From: Actinopolyspora halophila DSM 43834 | GTDB taxonomy: Bacteria; Actinomycetota; Actinomycetes; Mycobacteriales; Pseudonocardiaceae | Direction of reading: 5' to 3' | NCBI RefSeq assembly: GCF_000371785.1 | Contig: NZ_AQUI01000002.1 | Location: forward strand, 652,590 to 716,589 | Length of the DNA: 64,000 nt | Shown: positions 1 through 8,842 of the stretch, piece by piece | How the letters are laid out: the number at the start of each line of letters is the position of its first letter | How positions within the stretch are numbered: the stretch's first letter is position 1 | Made by a program: the position numbers and the translations under genes | The notes under the pieces: generated by a model | Seen by the model: the letters and a program-made list of their open reading frames with translations, nothing else | What the model was told of the DNA's origin: nothing | Database searches by the model: none

Positions 1-220
1 CGGTCATGCGCGAAACCATATCCGGTGACTCGGAGGCCGAGGGCTCCCCCGAGGTGAACACGAGCACGGGCGCACGTCCTCGCCGACACCGAACGCCACG
101 CTGATGTCGTCACTCGGGAGCGTGACGTGGCCCCGTTTTGATCAAGACATGGTGTAATGCGTAGGGGGCACGAACCGGTGCCTTCCGGTGCGGATAGTCG
201 ATCGTGAGGCGAGGTGCGAC

Positions 221-703
221 ATGGACGCCGCCCAGATGTTGACCGCACACGAGATCGCGCGGCAGTGCCAGCAGCGTGCGCGCACCGCCGAGCGGCCCGA
301 ACCGGACTCCGGCACGGAAAGACCCGCTACGGAGAGACCGCGCGGGCACTTACGTGCCGTCGACCCGATAACTCAGCCGATCGAGCGCGTTCCCGAGCAG
401 GCCAGGGGGAGCGCGGTCGACGACACCGGCGAGGAGGTCCGCTCCGATGAGCTGACCGACCGGGAGCGCGAAGTGCTCGCCTTCGAACGTCAGTGGTGGA
501 AGGGAACGGAAAGCAAGGAGCGGGCGGTTCGGGAGCTGTTCGCGCTCACGCTGTCCGAGTACCGGCACCTGCTCGATGATCTGCTGGACAAGCCCGCGGC
601 GATGCGGAGCGAGCCGATGTTGATCAAGCGACTGCGTCGCGAGCGCCGCTCGGGCGGGATCGACTCGGCCCCCACGCGTCCCGGACCCGTACGGGAGTAC
701 TGA
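221..703 (+). CDS. DUF3263 domain protein
   Basis: A 160-residue cytosolic protein. The C-terminal half (from about residue 75, LTDREREVLAFERQWWK, to the RLRRERR segment) matches the small actinobacterial DUF3263 family (Rv0430-like), of unknown function, probably a short helical DNA-binding-like module. The first ~70 residues are charged and low in complexity. I chose ATG 221 because GAGGCGAGGTG lies just upstream; an in-frame ATG at 188 has no such site. The stop overlaps the next start (TGATG), so the two are co-transcribed, as with Rv0430-Rv0431. Family assignment is from sequence pattern; function is unknown. Confidence 0.8.
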   Translation: MDAAQMLTAHEIARQCQQRARTAERPEPDSGTERPATERPRGHLRAVDPITQPIERVPEQARGSAVDDTGEEVRSDELTDREREVLAFERQWWKGTESKERAVRELFALTLSEYRHLLDDLLDKPAAMRSEPMLIKRLRRERRSGGIDSAPTRPGPVREY

Positions 704-1359
704 TGACCTCCGGAGAACCCCCAACCGGCCCCTCCGCGGCGCGGATCGGCGGTTTCACGCTCATAGGAATCGGAGCGCTCGCGCTCGTCTTCGGAACGGC
801 CTCGGTGTTCGCCGGTGAGAGCGACACCGTGGCCGAGCCCTCCTCCGGGCCGGTGGCGACGAGCTCGCGGACCGCGTCCGAGGGCGAAAGCACGTCGACG
901 GGGACGAGCCCCACCGAGAGCGCGGAGGAGACGGAAGGCCCCACCTCCTCCGCACCGGCCGAGGAGTCGAGCACGGCCAGCTCCCCGCCGCAACGGGTGA
1001 CCTCGGAGAGCCGGAGCCCGGAGAGAACCGGACGCCGGGACGGCAGCTCGGACTCCTCCGGGAAGTCCGAGAGCGTCTCCCTGCGGGTGTACAACAACAG
1101 CAAGATCGAGGGGCTCGCGCACCGCGCGGCGGGCGACCTGCGTGGCGCCGGATTCGACGTGGTCGAGGTGGACAACTACTCGGGAGGGCGCATCCCCGTC
1201 ACGACCGTGTACTACCGGCCGGACACCGATGAGCGCGCCGGGGCCGAGACGGTGGCGCGGAAGCTGGACGTGCGGACCAAACCCAGGTTCGACGGCATAT
1301 CCGACGCCAGCCCCGGGGTTATCGTGATCGTTACCAAGAACTACGACGGCCTGGGGTAG
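703..1359 (+). CDS. LytR C-terminal domain membrane-anchored protein
   Basis: A 218-residue protein with one N-terminal membrane segment (about residues 14-34, FTLIGIGALALVFG) and no basic cleavable signal. A Ser/Thr/Glu-rich linker (35-125) leads to a C-terminal LytR_C domain (about 128-215, starting SLRVYNNSKIEGLA) expected outside the membrane. Rv0431 has the same layout and neighbour. LytR_C domains occur with cell-wall glycopolymer ligases, but this protein lacks the catalytic LCP domain, so a binding or accessory role is inferred. The start overlaps the preceding stop by one base. A palindromic repeat follows directly downstream. Confidence 0.85.
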   Translation: MTSGEPPTGPSAARIGGFTLIGIGALALVFGTASVFAGESDTVAEPSSGPVATSSRTASEGESTSTGTSPTESAEETEGPTSSAPAEESSTASSPPQRVTSESRSPERTGRRDGSSDSSGKSESVSLRVYNNSKIEGLAHRAAGDLRGAGFDVVEVDNYSGGRIPVTTVYYRPDTDERAGAETVARKLDVRTKPRFDGISDASPGVIVIVTKNYDGLG

Positions 1360-1369
1360 TTAGAGTTCG

Positions 1370-1600
1370 GCTGCTCGGTTTGCTCAGCGGGTTACTTGGC
1401 GGAACCTCTCGCGGGCTCTCGCTCCGGGTAGGCCCGACATCGGGTAGCCACCTACACAACGTCTCCGGCCGTCCTCGCCGGGCACTCGACTGAGAACCCG
1501 CGGCGGTGTCGACGGGTCAGGGTCAGAGCGTTTGCGTTGGTGTGGATCTCTTGGTCGGGAGTTCCTGCCTGGTGTTTCGGCGTTGCGTTCCACAGGGGAA
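1370..1600 (+). repeat. Palindromic repeat family, copy 1
   Basis: The element starts with a head (GCTCGGTTTGCTC), then a long imperfect inverted repeat (about 1400-1500): arm GGAACCTCTCGCGGG, inner stem GCCCGAC, loop with GTAGCCACCTAC, then the right arm ending CTGAGAACCCGC. A tail follows, ending near TTTCGGCGTTGCG. Here the two arms are of different types and pair poorly; the right arm equals that of copy 5. It lies between convergent genes. Confidence 0.85.
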
Positions 1601-1734
1601 CTCTGCGCGCTTCCGGCGAAAGGCCTCGGTCAACGCGAGCGCTTCAGCCTGAGCAGAACGAGGAGATCCGGTTCGTGAGTCGGATGCATCGCAAGGCCGG
1701 ACCGCTCGCAGCGTAGGTCGTTACTCACCAGCGG

Positions 1735-1800
1735 CCCAACGCTCCCGAGGCGCCGACTCACGTGCCGGCTGAGCGACCACCCAAGCAACCGGCCCCGTGG
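1735..1800 (-). repeat. Fragment related to the palindromic repeat family
   Basis: Read on the minus strand it has GGTTGCTTGGGTGG followed by CACGTGAGTCGGCGCCT. The second string recurs as the left arm of copy 9 near 58404. It looks like a head plus one arm without the rest of the element. It lies directly downstream of the CDC48-like gene. Confidence 0.5.
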
Positions 1801-1821
1801 GCCGAAGCCGATGCGGTCCGT

Positions 1822-4092
1822 TCAGCGTCCCCGCTCGTACGCGTCGAACGCCGCCAGCTGCTCCGCCGACAGCGAGGGGCGCACCCGTGAGCGCGCGGCC
1901 TCGACGTGCGTGGTCGAGACCTCGGTCGCGTCCATGCTCTCCCGCAGCGCGGAAAGAGCCGCCTCCCTGACCAGCGCTGAGCAGTCGGCGGCCGAATACC
2001 CCTCGAGGGACTCGGCCAGCGCCTCCGGGGCCACATCGGAAGCCAGCGGGGTGTTCCTGCTCGCGGAACGCAGGATCTCGGCCCGCGCCTTCGCGTCGGG
2101 CGGCGGAACACCGATGGAGCGTTCGAGCCTGCCCGGACGCAGCAGCGCCGGATCCACCAGCTCGGGTCGGTTGGTCGCCCCGATCACCACGACGTCGCGC
2201 AACGGTTCCACACCGTCCAGTTCGGTCAGCAGTGCGGCCACCACCCTGTCCGTGACCCCCGAGTTCGCGGACTGGCCCCGAACCGGGGCGAGCGCGTCGA
2301 TCTCGTCCAGGAACACCAGGGTCGGAGCGGCCTCCGCGGCCCTGGCGAACAACTCGCGCACCGCCCGTTCGGACTCGCCGACCATTTTGTCCAGCAGCTC
2401 CGCGCCCTTGACCGCCATCGCGTTGAGCTCGCCAGAGCCGGCCAGCGCCCGCACCAGGAAGGTCTTCCCGCAACCGGGAGGACCGTGCAGCAGCACCCCG
2501 CGAGAGGGGCGAACCCCCAACCTGGCGAAGGAGTCCGGGTAGCTCAGCGGCCAGAGCACGGTCTCGTTCAACGCCTGCTTGACCTCGGTCATGTCCCCGA
2601 CGTCGTCCAACGTGAGATCGCCGGTTCGCAGCGTGTCCGTTGTGGACATCGAGATGGGGCGCACGGAGGACAGCGCCCGCTCGAAGTCCTCGGCCCCCAC
2701 TCTGGGCTCCTCCGTTCCGTGCTCCGCGCGGTGCCGCAGCGCGGCCTGCACCGCCGCCTCCCCGCACAACGCCTCCAGATCGGCGGCGACGAAACCGGGG
2801 GTGCGTTCGGCGAGTCCACCCACGTCCACTTCGCGGTGCAACGGGGTCTGCCCGAGCAGCACCCGGAGCAGCTCGGTGCGGGTCGACACGTCGGGAGGAC
2901 CGACGGTCAGCTCCCGGTCGGCGAGTCCCGGCTCCCGAGCCCCCGGAGCCACTTCCTGCGGGGATGCGCTGGTGAGCACGAGCGCCAATCCGCGCTCCTT
3001 CGTCGCGGAGCGCAGCGCGTCCAGTGCCACCGTGGAAAGCGGCGGTGGGTCGGTGGCGGGAAAGAGCTCCTCCACATCCGTGACCAGCAGCACGCAACCG
3101 CCGTTCCGGCCCGCCGCCGCACGCGCCCGCCGTACCGCGTCGTGAACCCGCTCAGCCGCGGTCGCGGCCTCCAGAGCGGCGACGCTCGGTCCGCTCAACT
3201 CCACGAGATCGGCGTCCACGGCCGCGGCCACCGAGCGCACCATCGTCGCCTTGCCCACACCGGAAGGGCCGCTGAGCAGCACGCCCAGCCGTGACGTGGT
3301 GCCGAGGTGCTCCAGCAGCTCGGGCTGACGGAAGGAGAGCCGCAGCCACTCGTCGAGCCGGGCTGCCGTCTGCCTCCCGGCAACCAGATCGGACAGCGGC
3401 AGGACGCGCTGTCCGCCCGCATCGTCCGGGGCAGCGGCGGGTTCCTCCGCGGAGCGAGCGGGCGCTCGCCGCTCCGAAGTGTTCGGGGCGGGCGAAGCCG
3501 CCTCCGGATTCGCCCGCGCCCCCGTGGTGCGCTGCCAGTCGACCAGCGTCCCGGGATGGACCGCCACGGCCCCGGCCGGATCCGTCTCCGTGATGGTGAC
3601 CAGCTCGTTGGTCCAGGTGCTTCCGAACGAGGCGGAGAGCCTGCCGCGGACCGCGCCTGCCGCTCCGGACGTTCCGCCGACGAGGTCCTGGGGCAGCAGC
3701 GAAACCGCGTCCCCGGCCAGCAGCACCTTGCCCGTGAGCGCGAGGCGCAGCGTTTCCGGGGATATCGAAGCGGTGGCCATCCGCGAGCCGGAGACGGTGA
3801 TCGAACGGGCCGTGTGCACCTGCTCGGGGGCGACGAGGAGTGCGCTGCCCTCGGTGGCACCCGCGTTGCGCAAGGTGATGTCGTCGACGAACACCGCGCC
3901 CGTGGACTCGCCGATCCTGGTGCTCGCGGCCAGCGCCACGGTGTCGGTGGTTCCGGTGATCCGAACCGCGTCGAGACTGCTCAGCCCGAGAGCGTCCAGC
4001 ACCTCGGGGTGCAGCCGCAGCACCCCGCGGCGGTTGTCCGCGGCCGAGCTGGTCAGCCTGGCGGTGAGGCTGATCGACGAAGTCACGTTCAC
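1822..4092 (-). CDS. CDC48/p97-like double AAA+ ATPase
   Basis: A 756-residue cytosolic ATPase. The N-terminal ~190 residues resemble a CDC48 N-domain (double-psi barrel-like repeats around 20-130). The first AAA module has Walker A GPSGVGKAT at 275-283 and a degenerate Walker B (LLVTDVEEL, ~335-343) with no typical DE pair. The second has Walker A GPPGCGKT (537-544), Walker B LVFLDEIDA (592-600) and the GATNRPELVDPALLRPGR segment (638-655) with arginine fingers, so D2 is the likely motor. Members unfold or remodel protein complexes; the substrate is unknown. Rv0435c is the mycobacterial counterpart, also next to pssA. The start is GTG, with only a weak ribosome site. Confidence 0.9.
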   Translation of the reverse strand: MNVTSSISLTARLTSSAADNRRGVLRLHPEVLDALGLSSLDAVRITGTTDTVALAASTRIGESTGAVFVDDITLRNAGATEGSALLVAPEQVHTARSITVSGSRMATASISPETLRLALTGKVLLAGDAVSLLPQDLVGGTSGAAGAVRGRLSASFGSTWTNELVTITETDPAGAVAVHPGTLVDWQRTTGARANPEAASPAPNTSERRAPARSAEEPAAAPDDAGGQRVLPLSDLVAGRQTAARLDEWLRLSFRQPELLEHLGTTSRLGVLLSGPSGVGKATMVRSVAAAVDADLVELSGPSVAALEAATAAERVHDAVRRARAAAGRNGGCVLLVTDVEELFPATDPPPLSTVALDALRSATKERGLALVLTSASPQEVAPGAREPGLADRELTVGPPDVSTRTELLRVLLGQTPLHREVDVGGLAERTPGFVAADLEALCGEAAVQAALRHRAEHGTEEPRVGAEDFERALSSVRPISMSTTDTLRTGDLTLDDVGDMTEVKQALNETVLWPLSYPDSFARLGVRPSRGVLLHGPPGCGKTFLVRALAGSGELNAMAVKGAELLDKMVGESERAVRELFARAAEAAPTLVFLDEIDALAPVRGQSANSGVTDRVVAALLTELDGVEPLRDVVVIGATNRPELVDPALLRPGRLERSIGVPPPDAKARAEILRSASRNTPLASDVAPEALAESLEGYSAADCSALVREAALSALRESMDATEVSTTHVEAARSRVRPSLSAEQLAAFDAYERGR

Positions 4093-4186
4093 AGTTCGAG
4101 CTTAGGGATTCCTCGTGGTGCCTCGCTCGGGTGGTGTGTTTCGCGTTTCCGGCGCCGAAGAAGTACCGAGCTGGGAGCTGTCGAAC

Positions 4187-4200
4187 GTTTCGCGCGAAAC
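4187..4200. promoter_or_regulatory. 14-bp perfect palindrome, parS-like
   Basis: GTTTCGCGCGAAAC is a perfect palindrome in the gap between pssA and the CDC48-like gene. It differs from the actinobacterial parS core GTTTCACGTGAAAC only at the two symmetric central positions. It could be a ParB-family site variant or an operator; the sequence alone cannot decide. Confidence 0.35.
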
Positions 4201-4258
4201 TGTCGCGACGGCCGGTGACGGTACCGCACGTGCGGAAGGGCACCACCCGCCGCCGGAC

Positions 4259-5191
4259 TCACTTCGAGCGGTGGCGCAGCCCCAGCGCCCGGTAGCTGCG
4301 CCTGTTCTCCCGCTCGCGGTCGCCGTTGCGCCGGGGCAGCCTGACCCGTCGCGCGGCTCCGGCGACCCGGCGACGAAGCGGAGGACGCAGTCCGAGCCGA
4401 CGCTGACTGCGTCGGATCGCCCGGCGTTCCCGCGGCGGGACTTCCCAGGCCTCCGGATGGTTGGCCAGCCAGTGGTGGCGGTACACGGCGTACGGCACGT
4501 GCACGAGGTAGCCGGCCAGCGCGATCGTCAGGGAGATGAGCGGGTAGGTCACGATCCCCGCGGCGAGCAGCGCGACCAGCACCAGCAACGGTGCGACCAG
4601 CTTGGCCGGAACCTTGATCGTTTTCAACGACAGCGTCGGGACCCTGCTCACAGCGAGGGCGGCGATCGCGAGCATCCAGACCATCACGGTCGGCTGGGCC
4701 GACCACCAACCGTTGCCGCCCGCAGCCGCGGTGATCACGATCGGCAGCAACGCGAGCAGCCCGGCCGCCGGGGCAGGTATCCCGACGAAGAACTCCTTGC
4801 TGAACGACGGCTGCTCGCCGTCGTCGAGCAGCGTGTTGAAACGCGCGAGCCGCAGGATCATGCACACCGCGAAGATCAGGGCCACCACCCAGCCGACCCG
4901 GTTCCCGCCCAGCTGCCAGGCGTAGAGGGTGAGGGCGGGAGCCACACCGAAGGACATCGCATCGGAGAGCGAGTCGAGTTCGGCGCCCATCTTGCTGGTG
5001 GCGTCCAGCAGTCGCGCTATCCGCCCGTCCAGGCCGTCGAGCACGGCGGCCACCGCCGTGGCGGCGATGGCTCCCTCCAATTGCTGGTTGAGGGCGAACT
5101 GCACGGCGGAAAGCCCCGCGCACATCGCCAGCACGGTTACCGCGTTGGGCAGGAACCGGACCCCGGGTGGATTAGTACGTGTCTCGCTCAT
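4259..5191 (-). CDS. pssA: CDP-diacylglycerol--serine O-phosphatidyltransferase
   Basis: A 310-residue integral membrane enzyme that makes phosphatidylserine from CDP-diacylglycerol and serine. The CDP-alcohol phosphotransferase signature DGxxAR-x8-GxxxDxxxD is complete (D55, G56, A59, R60, G69, D73, D77). Several hydrophobic segments follow up to about residue 225. The last ~85 residues form a basic Arg-rich cytosolic tail, longer than in many homologues. Its start overlaps the psd stop by four bases (ATGA), so the product is passed directly to the decarboxylase encoded upstream in the same transcript. Order psd-pssA-CDC48 matches mycobacteria. Confidence 0.95.
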   Translation of the reverse strand: MSETRTNPPGVRFLPNAVTVLAMCAGLSAVQFALNQQLEGAIAATAVAAVLDGLDGRIARLLDATSKMGAELDSLSDAMSFGVAPALTLYAWQLGGNRVGWVVALIFAVCMILRLARFNTLLDDGEQPSFSKEFFVGIPAPAAGLLALLPIVITAAAGGNGWWSAQPTVMVWMLAIAALAVSRVPTLSLKTIKVPAKLVAPLLVLVALLAAGIVTYPLISLTIALAGYLVHVPYAVYRHHWLANHPEAWEVPPRERRAIRRSQRRLGLRPPLRRRVAGAARRVRLPRRNGDRERENRRSYRALGLRHRSK

Positions 5192-5919
5192 ACCGCTGTC
5201 GCACCGTTCCCGTGGGTGTACTCGGCGAGGACGGTCTCACCACCGACGGCACGCTGGCCCGGTTCGACCGCTATCCGGCTGGTGGAGGGGACGTAGAGGT
5301 CCACGCGGGAGCCGAAGCGGATCAGTCCGTAGGTGTCCCCGGCCGAGACGGAGTCCTCCTCCTGAACCGAGCACACGATCCTTCGCGCGACCAACCCGGC
5401 GATCTGCACCACGACCATGTCGACGCCCTCGCGGGTGCGCAGCAGCATCGCGTTGCGCTCGTTGTCCTCGCTCGCCTTGTCGAGGTCGGCGGACAGGAAA
5501 GCGCCCGGGCGGTAGGCGAGCGCGGTGACCTCCCCGTCGACCGGGATCCGCTGCACGTGCACGTCGAACACCGTCAGGAAGATGCTGATCCGCCGCATCC
5601 GCTGCTCTCCCAGCCCGAGCTCGGGCGGAGGGCAGGCCTCCTGCACCCCGGCGATCGTGCCGTCGGCCGGTGCGACGGCGATGCCGGGTTCGCGGGGGGT
5701 GACTCGGCGCGGTTCGCGGAAGAACCACGCGCACCAGGCCGTGGTGAGGGCACCGAGCACTCCCGCCGGACGCCAGAGGCGGCGCAGCAGCACGGTGGCC
5801 AGCGCTCCCGCGAGCACGAACGGTCTGCCCGCCCGGTGCATGGGCGGGAGAGTCTCGCGGGCCAGCTGTGCCAGCTTGAGTAACGGGCCGGTTTTCGGTG
5901 CGGAGTCCGCGTTCTTCAT
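5188..5919 (-). CDS. psd: Phosphatidylserine decarboxylase, archaetidyl-type short form
   Basis: A 243-residue pyruvoyl enzyme that converts phosphatidylserine to phosphatidylethanolamine at the membrane. It begins with a hydrophobic stretch (about residues 33-66) and contains PADGTI near 85 and FLTVFDVHVQRIP near 114, both typical of the family. The RFGSRVDLY segment holds the self-cleavage site, with Ser204 expected to become the pyruvoyl group; the GS form is that of the short proenzyme class. First gene of the psd-pssA pair, overlapping it by four bases. No close upstream gene on this strand, so the promoter should lie in 5920-6530. Confidence 0.93.
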   Translation of the reverse strand: MKNADSAPKTGPLLKLAQLARETLPPMHRAGRPFVLAGALATVLLRRLWRPAGVLGALTTAWCAWFFREPRRVTPREPGIAVAPADGTIAGVQEACPPPELGLGEQRMRRISIFLTVFDVHVQRIPVDGEVTALAYRPGAFLSADLDKASEDNERNAMLLRTREGVDMVVVQIAGLVARRIVCSVQEEDSVSAGDTYGLIRFGSRVDLYVPSTSRIAVEPGQRAVGGETVLAEYTHGNGATAV

Positions 5920-6210
5920 CGAGGTGGCTCGCCCCTGCGTCGACGATCAGGATGCGACGTGTCGCTTGCTCGCGTCGCCGTGGTTACAGCATCGCTGATA
6001 TCCGGTTGCCGACTGTGAGCAGGGGGCGGTTGTAGTCGGGTTCACGGCCTGTGCTGGCGGACGAGGTCCGTGCTGGTGTGCGGGAGAGGCCGTTCCGCGG
6101 GAACGGCGTCCCCCGGGGGGCGTCCGCCGGAAGGTGTTCGACCGTCGAGCGCTTCGGGCGTCGTCGATCGGGTGGTCCGCGCTGGGGGGGCGGAGTGGTG
6201 GTTTCTCGGA

Positions 6211-6256
6211 TTCCGGGACGGTGCCGGCACCCCCGAAGTGCCGGCACCGCCCGGAA
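6211..6256. terminator. Strong hairpin, probable terminator of the pseudo-M48 gene
   Basis: TTCCGGG-A-CGGTGCCGGCAC pairs with GTGCCGGCACCG-CCCGGAA around a 7-base loop (CCCCGAA): a 19-bp stem with one bulged A. No U-tract follows on either strand. It lies 3' of the gene ending at 6532 and 5' of psd. Confidence 0.6.
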
Positions 6257-6386
6257 CCACGACCGCTCGGGGCCTCCCCGCTGACTCCGAACGGCCCCCG
6301 GTGGATCCGTGCGCCCCCCGACGGCACACGCATCCGGATCCCGATCTTCTCGTTGGCACCAGGGTGCTGAAAAGGTCCGACGCTCT

Positions 6387-6412
6387 GTAGATGTAACGGG
6401 TAGATGTAACGG
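6387..6412. promoter_or_regulatory. Exact 13-bp direct tandem repeat (GTAACG-type)
   Basis: GTAGATGTAACGG occurs twice head to tail, so TGTAACG recurs at 13-bp spacing. Direct repeats of GTAACG-like motifs about one helical turn apart resemble the sites bound by the actinobacterial response regulator MtrA. The resemblance is the only evidence. Confidence 0.4.
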
Positions 6413-6531
6413 TTCGACAGCTTGTGATGCTGTGTCCAGTGTAATGGAACTCACAAGGAGATGAGTAGCCGCTATCGGAGGACTTTTGTCACAGATTTAA
6501 TAACATTTTGTATTTGATTGTGCCAGGTTAC

Positions 6532-8517
6532 TCACTCTTCCGAGTGGGGATCCTTGTCGGCGCTCAACCGACCTCCCAGCAGGTCGCCCAGCCCCGAATA
6601 GGGGGTCCCACGCTCGAATGAGTCAGTGACGCTGGATATACGCAACTTGGCCAATTCCTCCTCGCTCGTGGAATCCGCCGCCGCGGGCTCGGTGAGGGAC
6701 TCGGAGAGCTCCGAGACCGCGTAGTCGTCCAGGTAGAGCTCCATCGTCAGCTCCCAGGATTTCACGTCCCGGTGCAACTCGGCCGTGGCGACGTCCCGGC
6801 TGTCCACCCACTGGGAGCCGTCCAGCTCGCGCAGCTCGACCACGGGGGTCTCCGCCAACCGCTCGAGGCGCTCGTGCTCGGTCCGTCGGAGGCGGGCGAG
6901 TGCTCCGGCCAACAGCCGCCGGAACGTTCCCGTCCGGTTGGGCAGCAGCAGCACCCCCCGGTCGGTGACGAACAGGTCGTGGGGCTTTTTCGCGATCCGC
7001 ACCGGGCTGACCACCCCGGAGAGCTTCGGCTCCGGCTCCTCGCGCGGCGGCCGCTCGTGATCCAACGCGACCCCGAGATGCAGCAGATGCCGATGCAATC
7101 CGGGCACCAGTCGGGGATCGGCCACGGCGGGCCGCACCAGCCTGTCCGGGTCCAGCGCCCGCCCGTCGGCGAGCTGGAGCTTCGGAGGCCCGCTCCAGTC
7201 CAGCTCGTGCTGCGCGTGCCCCGCCTGAACCAGGGCGTCCACCACGGCGGCCCCGAGCAGCTCCGTCATCGTGTCGACCACGGCCTCGTCCACCAGCTCG
7301 GGGGACAGGCCCGGGTTGAGCGCCGGGTTGATCAGCTCGTTCATCTCGCCCCGGTGCACGGCGGCCAGCACCCCGGCCAGGTTCGGCTCGGCCTCCACCC
7401 CGCTCTGGACGACGGCGGAACTGAGTCTGCCTGCTTGCACGGCGACGTCGTGATCGGCGGCCAGCCGCGCCAGTTCCGGCCACGGCACCCGTGTGCCCAG
7501 TCCCTCCACCAGAAGCCGGTCCTCGATGGACGGGATGCTCCTGCGCGGATTGCGGATCAGCGCGACGGCGGGCCGGTCGTCCGTCTCATCGGGTTCGCCC
7601 GAGGAGGCTCGTTTGAGGGCTTCGAGACGTTGGGAGACAGTGGGACTGGCGGGATCGTCGGCCCGCTCGGCCGCGACGGTCTCCTTCGCCCGTTCGGCCA
7701 GGTCCTTCTTGCGGTGCTGGTTCTCGAGGAACGAACGGAAACCGAGCAGCACGTCCGGGGTGTGTTCCACCCGGGTCGCCATGCTCAGGTACTCCTTCGC
7801 GTAATCCCGCCACCCCAGCTGCAGCCCCACGTGCTTGCGCAGGGTGGCCATCGTGGTGCGCTTGCCCGCGAGGCGGACCGCTATCGCGTCCCCCCGCAGG
7901 GTCCGAGTACGCACCAGCGGGGTCGTCAGGGCCGCGCAGAGCCGGGAATGACCGGAGAACAGCCACTTGGTGGGGCCCGCGGTCAGCTTCCGCTCGGTGT
8001 CCAGGACGGTGTCGCGGATGCGGCAGGCGAGCGCCTCGGGGGTGCTGCCTCCGCCCTTGCTCAGCTCCTGGGTCAGCACGACCGAGAGTTCGGTGACGGT
8101 GAGGCCGGCCAGCAGTGGGAGTCCGACCTCCAGGCACCGGGGGCCGCGCAGCAGGCCGAGCAGTCTGGTCCGCTCCCGCAAACGCACCCCGGTGTCGCAG
8201 GTGATGCGCAGTTCGTCCGGTTCGGGCGCCTCGGCCGTTTTGGCGACTTTGCGGACTGCGCGCCACAACTGGGGCTGGGCGTCACCGTTCACGGAGATCC
8301 CGCGCGGTCTGTCGTCGACTCCGAGCAGGCCTCTCAACATCACGACGATGCTGGCCACGACCACGAGTCCGGCCAGCGCGGCGCGCGCGCCGTTGCCGAA
8401 GTCGTAGCGGACCGCGTAGGCGGCGATTCCGAACAGCCCGAGAACCAGCACTGCCGGTACGGCGAAAAAACCGATGTGCAGTGCCGATGTCAGAGCGGCA
8501 CGCCATGGGCCACGCAC
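6532..8517 (-). CDS. Membrane protein of M48 peptidase type with lost zinc site (pseudoenzyme)
   Basis: A 661-residue protein with two N-terminal membrane segments (about 12-36 and 45-65), then a region laid out like actinobacterial M48 metallopeptidases: LEVGLPLLAGLTVTELSVVL leads to the catalytic helix. Where active enzymes read HELAH or HELGH, this one has QELSK (150-154), and the expected downstream EFAAD glutamate motif is replaced by LRGDAIAVRLAG. All likely zinc ligands are gone, so I infer a non-catalytic membrane scaffold. The C-terminal ~380 residues are unassigned. Start is GTG with CGGGAG upstream. It lies between moeA and psd; whether they share a transcript is unclear because a repeat separates it from moeA. 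Confidence 0.7.
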   Translation of the reverse strand: MRGPWRAALTSALHIGFFAVPAVLVLGLFGIAAYAVRYDFGNGARAALAGLVVVASIVVMLRGLLGVDDRPRGISVNGDAQPQLWRAVRKVAKTAEAPEPDELRITCDTGVRLRERTRLLGLLRGPRCLEVGLPLLAGLTVTELSVVLTQELSKGGGSTPEALACRIRDTVLDTERKLTAGPTKWLFSGHSRLCAALTTPLVRTRTLRGDAIAVRLAGKRTTMATLRKHVGLQLGWRDYAKEYLSMATRVEHTPDVLLGFRSFLENQHRKKDLAERAKETVAAERADDPASPTVSQRLEALKRASSGEPDETDDRPAVALIRNPRRSIPSIEDRLLVEGLGTRVPWPELARLAADHDVAVQAGRLSSAVVQSGVEAEPNLAGVLAAVHRGEMNELINPALNPGLSPELVDEAVVDTMTELLGAAVVDALVQAGHAQHELDWSGPPKLQLADGRALDPDRLVRPAVADPRLVPGLHRHLLHLGVALDHERPPREEPEPKLSGVVSPVRIAKKPHDLFVTDRGVLLLPNRTGTFRRLLAGALARLRRTEHERLERLAETPVVELRELDGSQWVDSRDVATAELHRDVKSWELTMELYLDDYAVSELSESLTEPAAADSTSEEELAKLRISSVTDSFERGTPYSGLGDLLGGRLSADKDPHSEE

Positions 8518-8639
8518 AGTGACAACTCCCGACTGACGATGGTCCGTGAACGCTGGCTTAGGCTAGTCATCCTCGAGGTTCCGGCGGTAGGGAACCCTGG
8601 GAGGAGAAGTGTCACCCCGGGGCATCGGCTTGGCCTTCC

Positions 8640-8840
8640 TGCGGTTCGGTCGGCCGGCAAGCGGCGCCAGCCGCTTTCCACCACCTGCGCAACCGGCACC
8701 GCCGGGGGTTCTCAGTCTCGGGTCTCGCAGGCAAGGCCCGACGTTGTGTAGGTGGCCACCCGATGTCGGGCCTGGCCGCGGCGAGACCCCGACTGAGGTT
8801 CCCCCACGGAACCACCCGAGCAAATCAAGCCACGCACTCT
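8640..8840 (-). repeat. Palindromic repeat family, copy 2
   Basis: Minus orientation, directly 3' of moeA. The stem is the CTCAGTCGGGGTCTCGC type, paired with GCGAGACCCGAGACTGAG; inner stem GCCCGAC/GTCGGGC; loop GGGTGGCCACCTACACAAC. The tail hairpin is the AAGCGGC/GCCGCTT form. The stem sequence differs from copies 3 and 8 on both arms, keeping the pairing. Confidence 0.9.
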
Positions 8841-8842
8841 AC

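Larger units (their letters stand above)
5920..6531. other. 612-bp intergenic region upstream of psd
   Basis: No convincing gene. Open frames here on both strands have poor composition and no ribosome sites. The region holds a strong hairpin (6211-6256), an exact 13-bp tandem repeat (6387-6412) and an unusually AT-rich stretch (about 6480-6530; ATTTAATAACATTTTG). Read toward psd, that stretch offers a TATTAAAT -10-like box and may contain the psd promoter. Confidence 0.6.

Noticed and set aside
1-220. Left-edge sequence, possibly the end of an upstream gene (short plus-strand frame ending near 105)
   Set aside because: Too short to assign; no recognisable motif, and peptide deformylase, expected here from mycobacterial gene order, could not be identified.
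5984-6454. Overlapping 105-156-codon minus-strand frames upstream of psd
   Set aside because: Low-complexity composition, no ribosome site and a strong hairpin in the middle argue against coding.
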